Shown here in pieces: positions 9,216 to 19,308 of a stretch of DNA of 64,000 bases. Within the stretch, counting starts at the first letter, position 1. Every line of letters starts with the position of its first letter. Source of the stretch: Caulobacter radicis (GTDB lineage: Bacteria > Pseudomonadota > Alphaproteobacteria > Caulobacterales > Caulobacteraceae); NCBI RefSeq assembly GCF_003094615.1, contig NZ_QDKO01000019.1, forward strand, positions 1-64,000, read 5' to 3'. A program made the translations under genes and the position numbers. Under the pieces are notes generated by a model. That model saw only the letters and a program-made list of their open reading frames with translations. It was not told the DNA's origin and searched no databases.

Positions 9216-9848
9216 ATGGGTTTCGTGATCGCCGTCGACGGCCCGGCCGCCTCGGGCAAGGGCACCATCGCCTCGCGCCTGGCGGCTCATTACGGCCTGC
9301 CGATGCTGGACACCGGCTTGCTCTACCGGGCCGTGGGCGTGCGCCTGCTGGACGCCGGCGGGGACCTGGACGACGCGGCCGCGGCCGAGGCCTCGGCCCG
9401 GGGCCTCGACCTGTCGGAACTGGAAAAGCCGGAGGTGCGCACCCGCGCCGCCGGCGAGGCGGCCAGCCGCGTGGCCGTGCATCCGGGCGTGCGTTCGGCC
9501 CTGTTCGACCTGCAGCGCGCCTTCGCCAGCCAGCAGGGCGGCGCGGTGCTCGACGGGCGCGACATCGGCACGGTCATCGCCCCCGAGGCGCCGGCCAAGC
9601 TCTATGTCACCGCCAGCGCCGAGGTTCGGGCCGATCGTCGCTGGAAGCAACTGACCGGGCAGGGCGAGAGCGTCACCTTCGACGAGATCCTGGCCGATAT
9701 CCGCAAACGTGACGAGCGCGACGGCGGCCGCAAGGACGCGCCCATGGCCCAGGCTGTGGACGCTATCTTGCTTGATACGTCGGAAATGACTATATCCCAG
9801 GCCTTCGATGCGGCTCTCCGCATCGTCGAGACGGCGCGCGCCCGGTGA
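9216..9848 (+). CDS. cmk: Cytidylate kinase
   Basis: Phosphorylates CMP and dCMP with ATP in pyrimidine salvage and nucleotide balance. The 210-residue protein has a P-loop (GPAASGKGT, residues ~7-15), the LDTGLLYRAVG substrate segment and the DGRDIGTV segment typical of bacterial Cmk. It lies between aroA and rpsA in the standard order, with about 150 bases before rpsA, which probably has its own promoter. Confidence 0.97.
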   Translation: MGFVIAVDGPAASGKGTIASRLAAHYGLPMLDTGLLYRAVGVRLLDAGGDLDDAAAAEASARGLDLSELEKPEVRTRAAGEAASRVAVHPGVRSALFDLQRAFASQQGGAVLDGRDIGTVIAPEAPAKLYVTASAEVRADRRWKQLTGQGESVTFDEILADIRKRDERDGGRKDAPMAQAVDAILLDTSEMTISQAFDAALRIVETARAR

Positions 9849-9998
9849 GGAAACTCCAAGGGCTAATCTAACGCCCGCCTCGCCGCCGCTTTGGAAGCGC
9901 CGGATCGCATCAAAATCCACTTCACCCGGAATCCCGAGAACCGTCACCCGACGGCGCTCATCGCAGGGCTTCCCACAACCCAGAGATCTTAGATCAGC

Positions 9999-11708
<1,710 letters not shown>

Positions 11709-11742
11709 GCTTTCTCCCTCACGGGTTTAAGCTGAAGACAGG

Positions 11743-11773
11743 CGGCGGTCGGAGCAATCCGACCGCCGTTTTT
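11743..11773 (+). terminator. Intrinsic terminator after rpsA
   Basis: A perfect 11-bp stem CGGCGGTCGGA / TCCGACCGCCG with a GCAA tetraloop, followed by TTTTT. Confidence 0.92.
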
Positions 11774-11849
11774 CTTTTGCGCGTACTCTTGGCCCTGCGC
11801 CCTGGGATTGTATGGTCCCGCTTGTCTGAGTAGTTGGCAGGGGCGCCCC

Positions 11850-13814
11850 ATGTTCAAGTCTTCCGCGCTGGTGCTTCCGGCCGCCGCCATGGCCGCCATG
11901 TGGGCGGGCCACGCCGCCGCGGCCGACAAGCCGGTCTACGCCGCGCCCGCCGCCTGGGTGGACGTCGCGGCCATTCCCGCCCTCCAGCCCGGACCCGAGA
12001 CCCCCGCCACCCAGGTGCTGCTCGACGACAGCCAGACCCGGCTCGAGCGCACGGGCGGGACCTTCTACAACCGCCGCGTCGTCCGCATCGTGAAGACCGA
12101 GGGCCTGTCGGGCTCCGGCTCGCGCGCGGTGTCGTGGAACCCGACCGCCGAGACGGTCACCCTGCACACCCTGGCCATCCGCCGCGGCGACCAGGTCATC
12201 GACCTGTTGCAGGGCGGCAAGGACGTTCTGGTCATCCGCCGCGAGACCAACCTTGAGCGCGCCATGCTCGACGGCCGCCTGACCGCCAGCGTCCAGATCA
12301 AGGACCTGCAGGTCGGCGACGTGGTCGACTGGGCCTATACCGTCCACCGCACCGAGCCGCTGCTCGACAACCGCGGCCAGACGTTCGAGCGCATGGGCTG
12401 GGGCGACAAGATCGGCCGCTACCGCGTGCGCATCGAGTGGCCGCAGGACAATCCGGTGATCTGGAAGACCACGACCGGCTTCCCGCAGCCGACGGTCGCC
12501 AAGGCGGGCGGCTTCACCCACCTGAGCGTCGACCTGACCGACGCTGAGGCCCCCAAGGCCCCGGCCGGCGCGCCGCTGCGCTTCCTGCGGGTGGGCGAGC
12601 TGCAGGCCTCGACCTATGCCGACTGGGCCGAGATCTCCCGGCGCATGTACCCGCTCTACGACAAGGCCGCGCAGCTGGCGCCGGATTCGCCGGTGCGGGC
12701 CGAGATCGCCCGCATCGCCGCCCTGACCAAGGATCCCAAGGCGCGCGCCTTCGCCGCCCTGCAACTGGTCGAGGACAAGACCCGCTACCTGGCGCTCAGC
12801 ATGGGCGACGGCGGCTATCGTCCCGCGCCGGCCGACGAGACCTGGGCGCGGCGCTTCGGCGACTGCAAGGGCAAGACGGTGCTGCTGCTGGCCCTGCTGC
12901 GCGGCCTGGGCGTCGAGGCCGAGCCGGCCATCGTCTCGACCACCAGCGGCGACGGCATGGACGAGCGGGTCGCCGCCGCCGGCCAGTTCAACCACATCAT
13001 CGTGCGCGCCCGCGTCGACGGAAAGAGCTACTGGCTGGACGGCACGCGTTCGGGCGACAAGGGGAGCCTCGACCAGCTGCGTCCGCCGGGCTTCCGCTGG
13101 GCCCTGCCGGTGCGCGCCAAGGGGGCGGGCCTGGAACCGATCGAGCAGCCGCCGCTGAGCCAGGCCCTGACCGAGACCAGGCTGCACATCGACGCCTCGG
13201 CCGGCCTCGACAAGCCCGCGTCGGTGCGGGTCGAGATGCTGATGCGCGGCGACGCGGCCCGGGCCTTCAGCCGTTCGCTGGAAACCGCGCCCAAGGCCGA
13301 CGTCGAGCGGGCCCTCAAGCAGAGCATTTCCAAGACCTCCAGCTGGATCACGCTGGAGACCGTCGACTGGAAGAAGGCCGAGGATGGCGAGCTGAAGGTC
13401 GTGATGAGCGGGACCGGCACGCCGGAGTGGCGGCTGAACGACGACCTTGGCGTGCGCGAACTGAAGCTGGGCGGGGGCGAGGGCCGCGGAACGACCTTCC
13501 CGCGTCGCGAGCCGGGCCCCAACGCCGACGCGCCCTTCGTCCTGCGCTACCCGTCCTACGCCCGGACGACGATGGAGGTGGTGCTGCCGGGCAAGGGCGA
13601 GGGCTTCACCGTCAAGGGCGTCAACGGCGAGGACGCCGCCACCGGCTACCGCGTGACCAAGTCGGCCAAGGTGACCGACGGCGTCGCCCGCTTCGAGACG
13701 GTCAGCCGCAGTGAAGCGCGCGAGCTGCCGTTCGCCCAGGTCGAGGCCGCCAACGCCGCCATTCGCAAGGCCGCCTACGACGTGGAGATCGTCAGGGCGC
13801 CGAAGGGTCTTTGA
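11850..13814 (+). CDS. DUF3857 / transglutaminase-like protein, exported
   Basis: A 654-residue protein with a signal peptide (cleavage near AHAAAADK). The N-terminal half is DUF3857-like. A transglutaminase-like core follows with the catalytic-type Cys in RRFGDCKGKTVLLLALL, then a His in FNHIIVRARVDG and an Asp in YWLDGTRS, completing a Cys-His-Asp arrangement. Function is unknown; the family is usually periplasmic or surface-bound. ATG at 11850 is preferred because the in-frame upstream TTG (11808) would put residues before the signal peptide. The gene sits between rpsA and ihfB, which are adjacent in many proteobacteria. Confidence 0.88.
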   Translation: MFKSSALVLPAAAMAAMWAGHAAAADKPVYAAPAAWVDVAAIPALQPGPETPATQVLLDDSQTRLERTGGTFYNRRVVRIVKTEGLSGSGSRAVSWNPTAETVTLHTLAIRRGDQVIDLLQGGKDVLVIRRETNLERAMLDGRLTASVQIKDLQVGDVVDWAYTVHRTEPLLDNRGQTFERMGWGDKIGRYRVRIEWPQDNPVIWKTTTGFPQPTVAKAGGFTHLSVDLTDAEAPKAPAGAPLRFLRVGELQASTYADWAEISRRMYPLYDKAAQLAPDSPVRAEIARIAALTKDPKARAFAALQLVEDKTRYLALSMGDGGYRPAPADETWARRFGDCKGKTVLLLALLRGLGVEAEPAIVSTTSGDGMDERVAAAGQFNHIIVRARVDGKSYWLDGTRSGDKGSLDQLRPPGFRWALPVRAKGAGLEPIEQPPLSQALTETRLHIDASAGLDKPASVRVEMLMRGDAARAFSRSLETAPKADVERALKQSISKTSSWITLETVDWKKAEDGELKVVMSGTGTPEWRLNDDLGVRELKLGGGEGRGTTFPRREPGPNADAPFVLRYPSYARTTMEVVLPGKGEGFTVKGVNGEDAATGYRVTKSAKVTDGVARFETVSRSEARELPFAQVEAANAAIRKAAYDVEIVRAPKGL

Positions 13815-13901
13815 GGGACGGCCCGCAACCTTTTCCTTGAAGATTGCGGCCTGCTTGGGCAAAGGTCGCGGCGCGCCGCTCCCTCGGCGCAGGGGATACC
13901 G

Positions 13902-14183
13902 ATGATCAAGTCCGAACTCATCGCCAGGCTCGCGAACGAAAACCCGCACCTGACGCAGAAGGACGTCGAGCGCGTGGTCGGCGTCATCCTCGAACGGATG
14001 ATCAACGCGCTCGAGGCCGGTGGTCGCGTCGAACTGCGCGGCTTCGGGGCCCTGTCGGTGCGCTCGCGTCCTGCTCGCGCCGGTCGCAATCCGCGCACGG
14101 GGGAAACCGTCGACGTCCGCGCCAAGCACGTGCCGTTCTTCAAGAGCGGCAAGGAACTGCGCGCCCGCCTGAACGCAGAGTAG
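13902..14183 (+). CDS. ihfB: Integration host factor beta subunit
   Basis: A 93-residue HU/IHF-family DNA-bending protein. It has the conserved beta-arm ([10 protein letters not shown]...[11 protein letters not shown]) and the C-terminal helix ending KELRARLN. The Arg-rich arm and position next to rpsA favour the IHF beta subunit over HU. IHF binds specific sites and bends DNA sharply, and takes part in cell-cycle promoter control in Caulobacter. Confidence 0.94.
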   Translation: MIKSELIARLANENPHLTQKDVERVVGVILERMINALEAGGRVELRGFGALSVRSRPARAGRNPRTGETVDVRAKHVPFFKSGKELRARLNAE

Positions 14184-14213
14184 TCGCCTAGCCGACTCTC
14201 TTGCCCCTGGAAG

Positions 14214-14238
14214 CGAACCGGCTCAGCCTTTCGGCGTT
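14214..14238 (+). promoter_or_regulatory. Weak sigma-T-like promoter upstream of mscL
   Basis: CGAAC (14214-14218), 16 bases, CGTT (14235-14238). This is one mismatch from the GGAAC-N16-CGTT consensus and lies 26 bases upstream of the mscL start. Tentative, but noteworthy because mscS in this window has a perfect site. Confidence 0.35.
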
Positions 14239-14264
14239 CCGGTTAGCCACGAGGGGTTTAGCGC

Positions 14265-14792
14265 ATGAGCATCGTCAAGGAATTCCGCGAGTTCATCGCC
14301 CGCGGCAACGTCATCGACCTGGCCGTCGGCGTCATCATCGGCGCGGCCTTCAACGGCATCGTCAAGAGCCTGGTCGATCAGGTGATCATGCCGCCGATCG
14401 GCCTGCTGACCGGCGGCCTCGACTTCTCCAAGCTGGAATGGGTGCTGCGGGTCGAGGATCCGGCCACCGAGGCGATCGAGAAGGTCGCGATCCAGTACGG
14501 CGCCTTCATCAACACCCTGATCCAGTTCTTCATCGTCGCGGCCGTGGTGTTCCTGCTGGTCAAGCTGGTCAACCAGATCCGCCGCGCCGACGCCGCCGAA
14601 CCGGCCCCCGAGGCGCCAGCCGCCCCGACGCCGGAAGAAAAGCTGCTGACCGAGATCCGCGACCTGCTGGCCAAGCCGGCCGTGGCCGCGGTTGTACCGG
14701 CCGCTGAAAAGCCCGCGCCGGCGCCGAAGGCTGCTGCGGCCCCCAAGGCTCCGGCCAAGAAGCCGGCCGCGCCGCGCAAGCCGAAGGCCTGA
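14265..14792 (+). CDS. mscL: Large-conductance mechanosensitive channel MscL
   Basis: Inner-membrane pentameric channel that opens under membrane tension to release solutes in hypo-osmotic shock. The first helix carries the family signature (NVIDLAVGVIIGAAF) with gate Gly/Ala residues. A periplasmic loop, a second TM (residues ~85-105) and a cytoplasmic tail follow. At 175 residues it is longer than the usual ~136 because of an Ala/Pro/Lys-rich C-terminal extension. A weak sigma-T-like promoter lies just upstream. Confidence 0.96.
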   Translation: MSIVKEFREFIARGNVIDLAVGVIIGAAFNGIVKSLVDQVIMPPIGLLTGGLDFSKLEWVLRVEDPATEAIEKVAIQYGAFINTLIQFFIVAAVVFLLVKLVNQIRRADAAEPAPEAPAAPTPEEKLLTEIRDLLAKPAVAAVVPAAEKPAPAPKAAAAPKAPAKKPAAPRKPKA

Positions 14793-14797
14793 GCACG

Positions 14798-14931
14798 GAA
14801 CCTCCCCTTATGGGGGAGGCGGCCGAAGGCCGGTGGGGGGAAGTTCTCAGCCGCCGCTGCGTTGGCAGGCTCGGCAGTTACGCCCCCCCACCGATCGCTT
14901 CGCGATCACCTCCCCCACAGGGGGAGGTTCC
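14798..14931. repeat. Intergenic palindromic repeat, CCTCCCC family, copy 2
   Basis: Begins GGAACCTCCCC and ends GGGGAGGTTCC, an inverted repeat ~134 bases apart. The inner arms GGCGGCCGAAGGCCGG and CACCGATCGCTTCGCGATCA are the same as in the copy at 58397-58522. It fills the gap between the convergent genes mscL and the DUF1674 gene. Confidence 0.8.
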
Positions 14932-14942
14932 TGAGCGTCGGC

Positions 14943-15179
14943 TCAGAAATCCACCGCCACGCCCTTGCGCTCCCAGTCGCCGAAGCGGGTGGGCTCGGGG
15001 CCGTCGCGGCCGCCCTTCTCGGCGGGCAGGGCGGCGGCCGCCTCGGCCTCGCGGCGGGCGGCGGCCTCTTCCAGGGCTCGGCGGGCGGCGGGGCTCAGAT
15101 CCTTGCCGGGCGCGGCGCCCAGGCGGGCCAGTTCAGGGTCCTGAACCTCGGAAAACGGGGAAGAAAGATCGTCGGACAT
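14943..15179 (-). CDS. DUF1674 protein, SDHAF4-like succinate dehydrogenase assembly factor
   Basis: A 78-residue protein whose C-terminus (residues ~57-78) holds the DUF1674 signature GRDGPEPTRFGDWE...DF shared with mitochondrial SDHAF4/Sdh8. That factor binds flavinylated SdhA and helps assemble complex II. The N-terminal half is charged and probably disordered. The gene is not near sdh genes here. Assignment to the family is firm; the role is inferred from the eukaryotic homologue. Confidence 0.85.
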   Translation of the reverse strand: MSDDLSSPFSEVQDPELARLGAAPGKDLSPAARRALEEAAARREAEAAAALPAEKGGRDGPEPTRFGDWERKGVAVDF

Positions 15180-15215
15180 GGTGTTTCATAGCACGCAAGC
15201 GTGGAAGGAGCATCC

Positions 15216-15264
15216 GGAGCGCGTCAGGCGAAAGTGTGGGCGGTTTCGTCGCCTGACGCGCTCC
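15216..15264 (+). repeat. Palindromic element with conserved AAAGTGTG loop, copy 1
   Basis: Inverted arms GGAGCGCGTCAGGCGAAA and TTTCGTCGCCTGACGCGCTCC enclose GTGTGGGCGG. The same arms and loop recur, in opposite orientation, at 28336-28380, and a shorter version lies at 27457-27490. Confidence 0.8.
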
Positions 15265-15277
15265 AACTCCCGAAAAA

Positions 15278-15329
15278 TAGAGCCTTTTTGGACGCTTCAG
15301 GCGATTTCGCCTGAAGCTAAAAGGCTCTA
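15278..15329. repeat. Nested palindrome upstream of rsmB
   Basis: Outer arms TAGAGCCTTTT / AAAAGGCTCTA enclose an inner perfect palindrome GCTTCAGGCGA-TT-TCGCCTGAAGC. It lies 40 bases upstream of the rsmB start and right after the AAAGTGTG element. It could act as a terminator for one strand or an mRNA leader structure. Confidence 0.7.
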
Positions 15330-15369
15330 GGGGCTTGCGCTCGCGCTCATTGCGGGGCACGGCGGGGCG

Positions 15370-16653
15370 GTGACTCAGGAATTGAACGACGGCCTTCCCG
15401 CACGGGAAGCGGCCCTCGCCCTACTCGACGCGGCTCTTTCGCGCCGCGGCGGCCTCGACGAGGCCGCGACGACCAACGCTTTCCGCGCCCTGGAGCCGCG
15501 TGAGCGCGCCTTCGCGCGCGCCTTGGCCATGGCCGCCCTGCGCCGTCTGGGACCCGTCGACCGGGCTCTCGCCGCCAAGCTCAGCAAGGAGCCGCCGCCG
15601 CGCGTGCGCAACCTGCTGCGCCTGGGCGCGACCCAGGCCTTCTTCCTCGACGTGCCCGCCTTCGCGGCCGTGGCCACCAGCGTCGAGCTGGCCGGCGCCA
15701 ACAAGGCCAGCCGTCCGTTCAAGGGCCTGGTCAACGCGGTGCTGCGCGGGCTGCTTCGCGACGGCGCGCCGGCCGATGACCCCGCCGCGCTGGTGCCGCC
15801 GTGGCTGTTCGCCCGCTGGGTCAGCGCCTGGGGCCAGGACGACGCCCGGGCCCTGGCCGCCGTGGTGGCCGAGGAGCCGGCGACCGACCTGTCCGTCAAG
15901 CCGGGGACCGATCTGGCGCCGCTCGCCGAGGCCCTGGAGGCCGAGATCCTGCCGGGCGACACCCTGCGCACCCGTCGACGCGGCGACGTGGCCGGCTGGC
16001 CCGACTTCGAGGCCGGGAGCTGGTGGGTGCAGGACGCCGCCGCCGCCATTCCCGCGCGCCTGCTGGACGTCAAGTCCGGCGAGACCGCCGTCGACCTCTG
16101 CGCCGCCCCCGGCGGCAAGACCCTGCAGCTGGCCGCCGCCGGCGCCAGGGTGGTGGCCGTCGACCGCTCGGCCGCCCGCCTCAAGCGCGTGGGCGAGAAC
16201 CTCGCCCGCATGAGCCTGGAAGCCGAGGTCGTGGCCGCCGACGCCTCGGCCTGGACCGACGAGCGCACCTTCGACGCCGTGCTGCTGGACGCCCCGTGCT
16301 CGGCCACTGGCACCTTCCGCCGCCACCCCGACGTGCTGTGGGCCGCGCGCCCTGGCGACGTGGCCAGCCTGGCGACCGTGCAGTCGGCCCTGCTGGACAG
16401 CGCCGCCCAGCGCACCGCGCCCGGCGGCCGCCTCGTCTACTGCGTCTGCTCGCTGGAGCCGGAGGAGGGCGAGGCCCAGGTCGAGGCCTTCCTCGCCCGC
16501 CACCCGGAGTTCTCGCTGGCGCCGATCGCGGCCGGCGAAGGCGGCGCGCCGGAGGCCAGCCTGACCGCCCGCGGGACCCTGCGCCTGCTGCCCCATCACC
16601 GCGAGGGCGGCCAGGACGGCTTCTTCGCGGCCCGTTTCGTGAAGGCGAAGTAG
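15370..16653 (+). CDS. rsmB: RsmB/NOP family 16S rRNA m5C methyltransferase
   Basis: S-adenosylmethionine-dependent RNA cytosine-5 methyltransferase. Residues 1-~135 are the NusB-like RNA-binding domain. The Rossmann domain then shows motif I DLCAAPGGKTLQLAA, motif IV DAPCSATGTFRRHPD with one catalytic Cys, and motif VI YCVCSLEPEEGE with the second. The 427-residue length fits RsmB. The start is a GTG (15370). Specificity for C967 of 16S rRNA is inferred from family. Confidence 0.9.
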   Translation: MTQELNDGLPAREAALALLDAALSRRGGLDEAATTNAFRALEPRERAFARALAMAALRRLGPVDRALAAKLSKEPPPRVRNLLRLGATQAFFLDVPAFAAVATSVELAGANKASRPFKGLVNAVLRGLLRDGAPADDPAALVPPWLFARWVSAWGQDDARALAAVVAEEPATDLSVKPGTDLAPLAEALEAEILPGDTLRTRRRGDVAGWPDFEAGSWWVQDAAAAIPARLLDVKSGETAVDLCAAPGGKTLQLAAAGARVVAVDRSAARLKRVGENLARMSLEAEVVAADASAWTDERTFDAVLLDAPCSATGTFRRHPDVLWAARPGDVASLATVQSALLDSAAQRTAPGGRLVYCVCSLEPEEGEAQVEAFLARHPEFSLAPIAAGEGGAPEASLTARGTLRLLPHHREGGQDGFFAARFVKAK

Positions 16654-16722
16654 AGCGCGGGAGCCAAACCCGGCTTTCACTCGCTTGTAGCTTGAGCCTT
16701 TGACCGGTAATTCAGGGATACT

Positions 16723-17382
16723 ATGACCGCGCCGATCATCGCCCCGTCGATCCTCGCCTCCGACTTCGCCAAGTTGGGCGCCGAAGTGGCCGCCATCGAG
16801 GCGGCCGGCGCCGACTGGGTGCATGTCGACGTCATGGACGGCCACTTCGTGCCGAACATCACGCTCGGTCCCGACATCGTCAAAGCCATCCGGCCGCACG
16901 CCAAGATCCCGTTCGACGTGCACCTGATGATCAGCCCGGCCGATCCCTATCTGGAAGCCTTCCGCGAGGCCGGCGCCGACATCATCAGCATCCACCCGGA
17001 AGCCGGCCCGCACCTGCACCGCTCGCTCAAGCGCATCCGCCAGCTGGGCGCCAAGGCCGGGGTGGTGTTCAACCCCTCGACCAGCCTCGACCACGTCGAA
17101 TGGATCCTCGAGGACGTCGACCTGGTGCTGGTCATGTCGGTGAACCCCGGCTTTGGCGGCCAGAGCTTCATCCCGGGCCAGCTGCGCAAGGTGGAAGCCC
17201 TGCGCAAGCTGATCGATGCGCAAGGGTTGGACATCATCCTGGAAGTCGACGGCGGCGTGACCCCGGTCACCGCGCCGCAATGCGTCGCCGCCGGCGCCAC
17301 GGCCCTGGTGGCCGGCTCGGCGGTGTTCAAGGGCGGCCCGGACGCCTACGCCGCCAACATCCGCGCGCTCAAAGGGGACTGA
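16723..17382 (+). CDS. rpe: Ribulose-phosphate 3-epimerase
   Basis: Interconverts ribulose-5-phosphate and xylulose-5-phosphate in the pentose phosphate pathway. It is a 219-residue TIM barrel with [10 protein letters not shown] at the N-terminus, [12 protein letters not shown] with metal-binding His/Asp, the NPGFGGQ phosphate loop, and the EVDGG motif with the second catalytic Asp. The heparinase-like gene follows after 9 bases, so they are probably co-transcribed. Confidence 0.97.
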   Translation: MTAPIIAPSILASDFAKLGAEVAAIEAAGADWVHVDVMDGHFVPNITLGPDIVKAIRPHAKIPFDVHLMISPADPYLEAFREAGADIISIHPEAGPHLHRSLKRIRQLGAKAGVVFNPSTSLDHVEWILEDVDLVLVMSVNPGFGGQSFIPGQLRKVEALRKLIDAQGLDIILEVDGGVTPVTAPQCVAAGATALVAGSAVFKGGPDAYAANIRALKGD

Positions 17383-17391
17383 CGCCACCGC

Positions 17392-19128
17392 ATGAACGGC
17401 GCGCCCGCCTCGCCCTCCGCCTCCAGGCCCGCCGGGCGTCCCCTGCGGCGCGGAGTCGTGTTGTCGCGGTCGATCGCCGCTTCGGCCCGCGCGGCTGTCG
17501 AGCGTGAGTGGTTCGGCTCGCCGCCCCATCGCGCCGTGATCACCGCGCCGCGCCCCGTGGGTCTGTCGGGCCGGCCGCATGACCCCCGTCCCGTCGACGC
17601 CCAGCGCGGCCGCCAGTTGCTGGACGGCGTGCTGACCCTGCACGACGAGAGCCTGAAGGTCGGGGCCGAGGGCGACCCCTTCGACACCCCCAGCCCCTCG
17701 CGGGCCTTCGCCGTGGCGCTGCATCGCTTCGACTGGCTGCCGGGCCTGCTGGTCCATGGCCCCGAAGGCGCGCGCCGGGCCCTGCGCCTGATCCAGGACT
17801 GGCGGCGGGTGTTCGGAACCTGGAACGCCTTCTCGTGGTCGGGCGAGTGCCTGGAGCGCCGCACCTTTCACCTGGCCTGCGCCGCCAAGACCCTGTCGCC
17901 CGGCGCCTCCGACGCCGAGAGCGCCGCCCTGGCGCTGGACATCGCCCGCGGCGCCCGCCAGCTGATGAAGGCTTCGGACGCCCCCGACCGCGCCCTGGAG
18001 CGGGCGATCGTGGTCGCCGTGGCCGGCGCCGCCCTGGTGGGCAAGGCCGCCGACCGGCTGATGGCCGAGGGCCTGCGCCGCGTCGCCCGCGAGATCGACG
18101 CCATCGTCCTGGCCGATGGCGGACACGCCTCGCGTTCGCCCGAGGCGGGACTGGAGCTTTTGTTCGACCTGCTCACCCTCGACGACGCCCTGGGCCAGCG
18201 GGGCCGGCCGACGCCCGAAGGGGTCAGCCGGGCCATCGACCGGCTGTCTTCGGGCCTGCGCTTCTTCACCCTGGCCGACGGCAAGCTGGCGGCTTTCCAT
18301 GGCGGCGAGACGGTCGAACCGACCCGCATCGCCGCCGCCCTGGCTCATGACGATCACGGCCCCCGGCCGCCGATGGACATGCCGCACGCCGGCTTCCAGA
18401 AGATGCAGGGCGGCGCGATCCAGGTGCTGGCCGACGCCGGCGCGCCGCCGATCGGCGCGCTCAGCCGGGCGGCCTGCGCCCAGCCGGCGGCGCTGGAGAT
18501 CGTCTGCGGCAAGGACCGGCTGATCACCTCCAGCGGCTGGAGCCCCGAGGCGGCCAACGCCCAGGCCTTCCGCCTGTCCGACGCGGCCTCGACGGTGTCG
18601 GTGGGCGAGGGATCGGCCGGGCGGCCGCTGTCGGGCTTCCGGGCCGCGGCGCTCGGCCCCTGGCTGGTCGACGGCGCGACCAGCGTCGAGTCTCGCCGCC
18701 ATGACGGCGAGCAGGGCGTCTGGCTCGACATCGTCCACGACGGCTGGCGACGGCTGGGCCTCAAGCACGCCCGCCGCCTGTTCCTGGATTTGGCCGCCGA
18801 CGAGCTGCGCGGCGAGGACAGCCTGATCCCGATGGCCGAGGCCAAGGCCGACGGCCCGCGCCGCTATCACCCGTTCAAGATCAGCTTCCACCTGCACCCC
18901 AACGCCCGCGCCTCGCTGGCGCGCGACGGCAAGAGCGTGCTGATCAAGGGGCCGTCAAACGTCGGCTGGTGGCTGCGCAACGACGCGCCCGACGTCGCCG
19001 TCCTGGCCGCCCCGCACTTCGACCATGGCCACGCCCGCCAGGCCGGGGTGATCGTGCTGAAAAGCCAGGTCCGCGCCGAGAAGGGCGCCAAGATCCGCTG
19101 GAAGCTGGCGAGAGCGGCGGATCACTAG
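17392..19128 (+). CDS. Heparinase II/III family protein
   Basis: A 578-residue protein. The N-terminal ~300 residues are an all-helical (alpha/alpha toroid-like) domain. The C-terminal half is beta-rich and contains the heparinase II/III-like segment (SGWSPEAANAQAFRLSDAAS near 380, YHPFKISFHLHPNA near 490). Such proteins cleave acidic polysaccharides, but no signal peptide is visible and the substrate cannot be inferred. It follows rpe in the same direction. A palindromic repeat lies after the stop. Confidence 0.82.
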   Translation: MNGAPASPSASRPAGRPLRRGVVLSRSIAASARAAVEREWFGSPPHRAVITAPRPVGLSGRPHDPRPVDAQRGRQLLDGVLTLHDESLKVGAEGDPFDTPSPSRAFAVALHRFDWLPGLLVHGPEGARRALRLIQDWRRVFGTWNAFSWSGECLERRTFHLACAAKTLSPGASDAESAALALDIARGARQLMKASDAPDRALERAIVVAVAGAALVGKAADRLMAEGLRRVAREIDAIVLADGGHASRSPEAGLELLFDLLTLDDALGQRGRPTPEGVSRAIDRLSSGLRFFTLADGKLAAFHGGETVEPTRIAAALAHDDHGPRPPMDMPHAGFQKMQGGAIQVLADAGAPPIGALSRAACAQPAALEIVCGKDRLITSSGWSPEAANAQAFRLSDAASTVSVGEGSAGRPLSGFRAAALGPWLVDGATSVESRRHDGEQGVWLDIVHDGWRRLGLKHARRLFLDLAADELRGEDSLIPMAEAKADGPRRYHPFKISFHLHPNARASLARDGKSVLIKGPSNVGWWLRNDAPDVAVLAAPHFDHGHARQAGVIVLKSQVRAEKGAKIRWKLARAADH

Positions 19129-19132
19129 AAAT

Positions 19133-19302
19133 CCCCCTCTCCCAGAGGGAGAGGGCGGGGCCCAGGCGTAGCCTGGGAGGGTGAGGGGTTTCACCCTTTC
19201 CGATTTCGCACTTCATCTGAGTGACGGGACCGCCGACGGCGTACGCCCTCACCCTCCCACGCCTGCGGCGCGGGCCCCTCCCTCTCCCCACGGGAGAGGT
19301 TC
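19133..19302. repeat. Intergenic palindromic repeat, CCCTCTCCC family
   Basis: Begins CCCTCTCCCAGAGGGAGAGGG and ends CCTCTCCCCACGGGAGAGG, with complementary inner blocks (CAGGCGTAGCCTGGGAGGGTGAGGG against CCCTCACCCTCCCACGCCTG). It lies between the convergent heparinase-like and MFS genes and could terminate both transcripts. Confidence 0.75.
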
Positions 19303-19308
19303 TCATGA

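Noticed and set aside
15421..18897. An open frame of 1158 codons on the minus strand opposite rsmB, rpe and the heparinase-like gene
   Set aside because: Repetitive Arg/Gly/Ala/His composition, no family motifs, and the opposite strand encodes well-supported enzymes.
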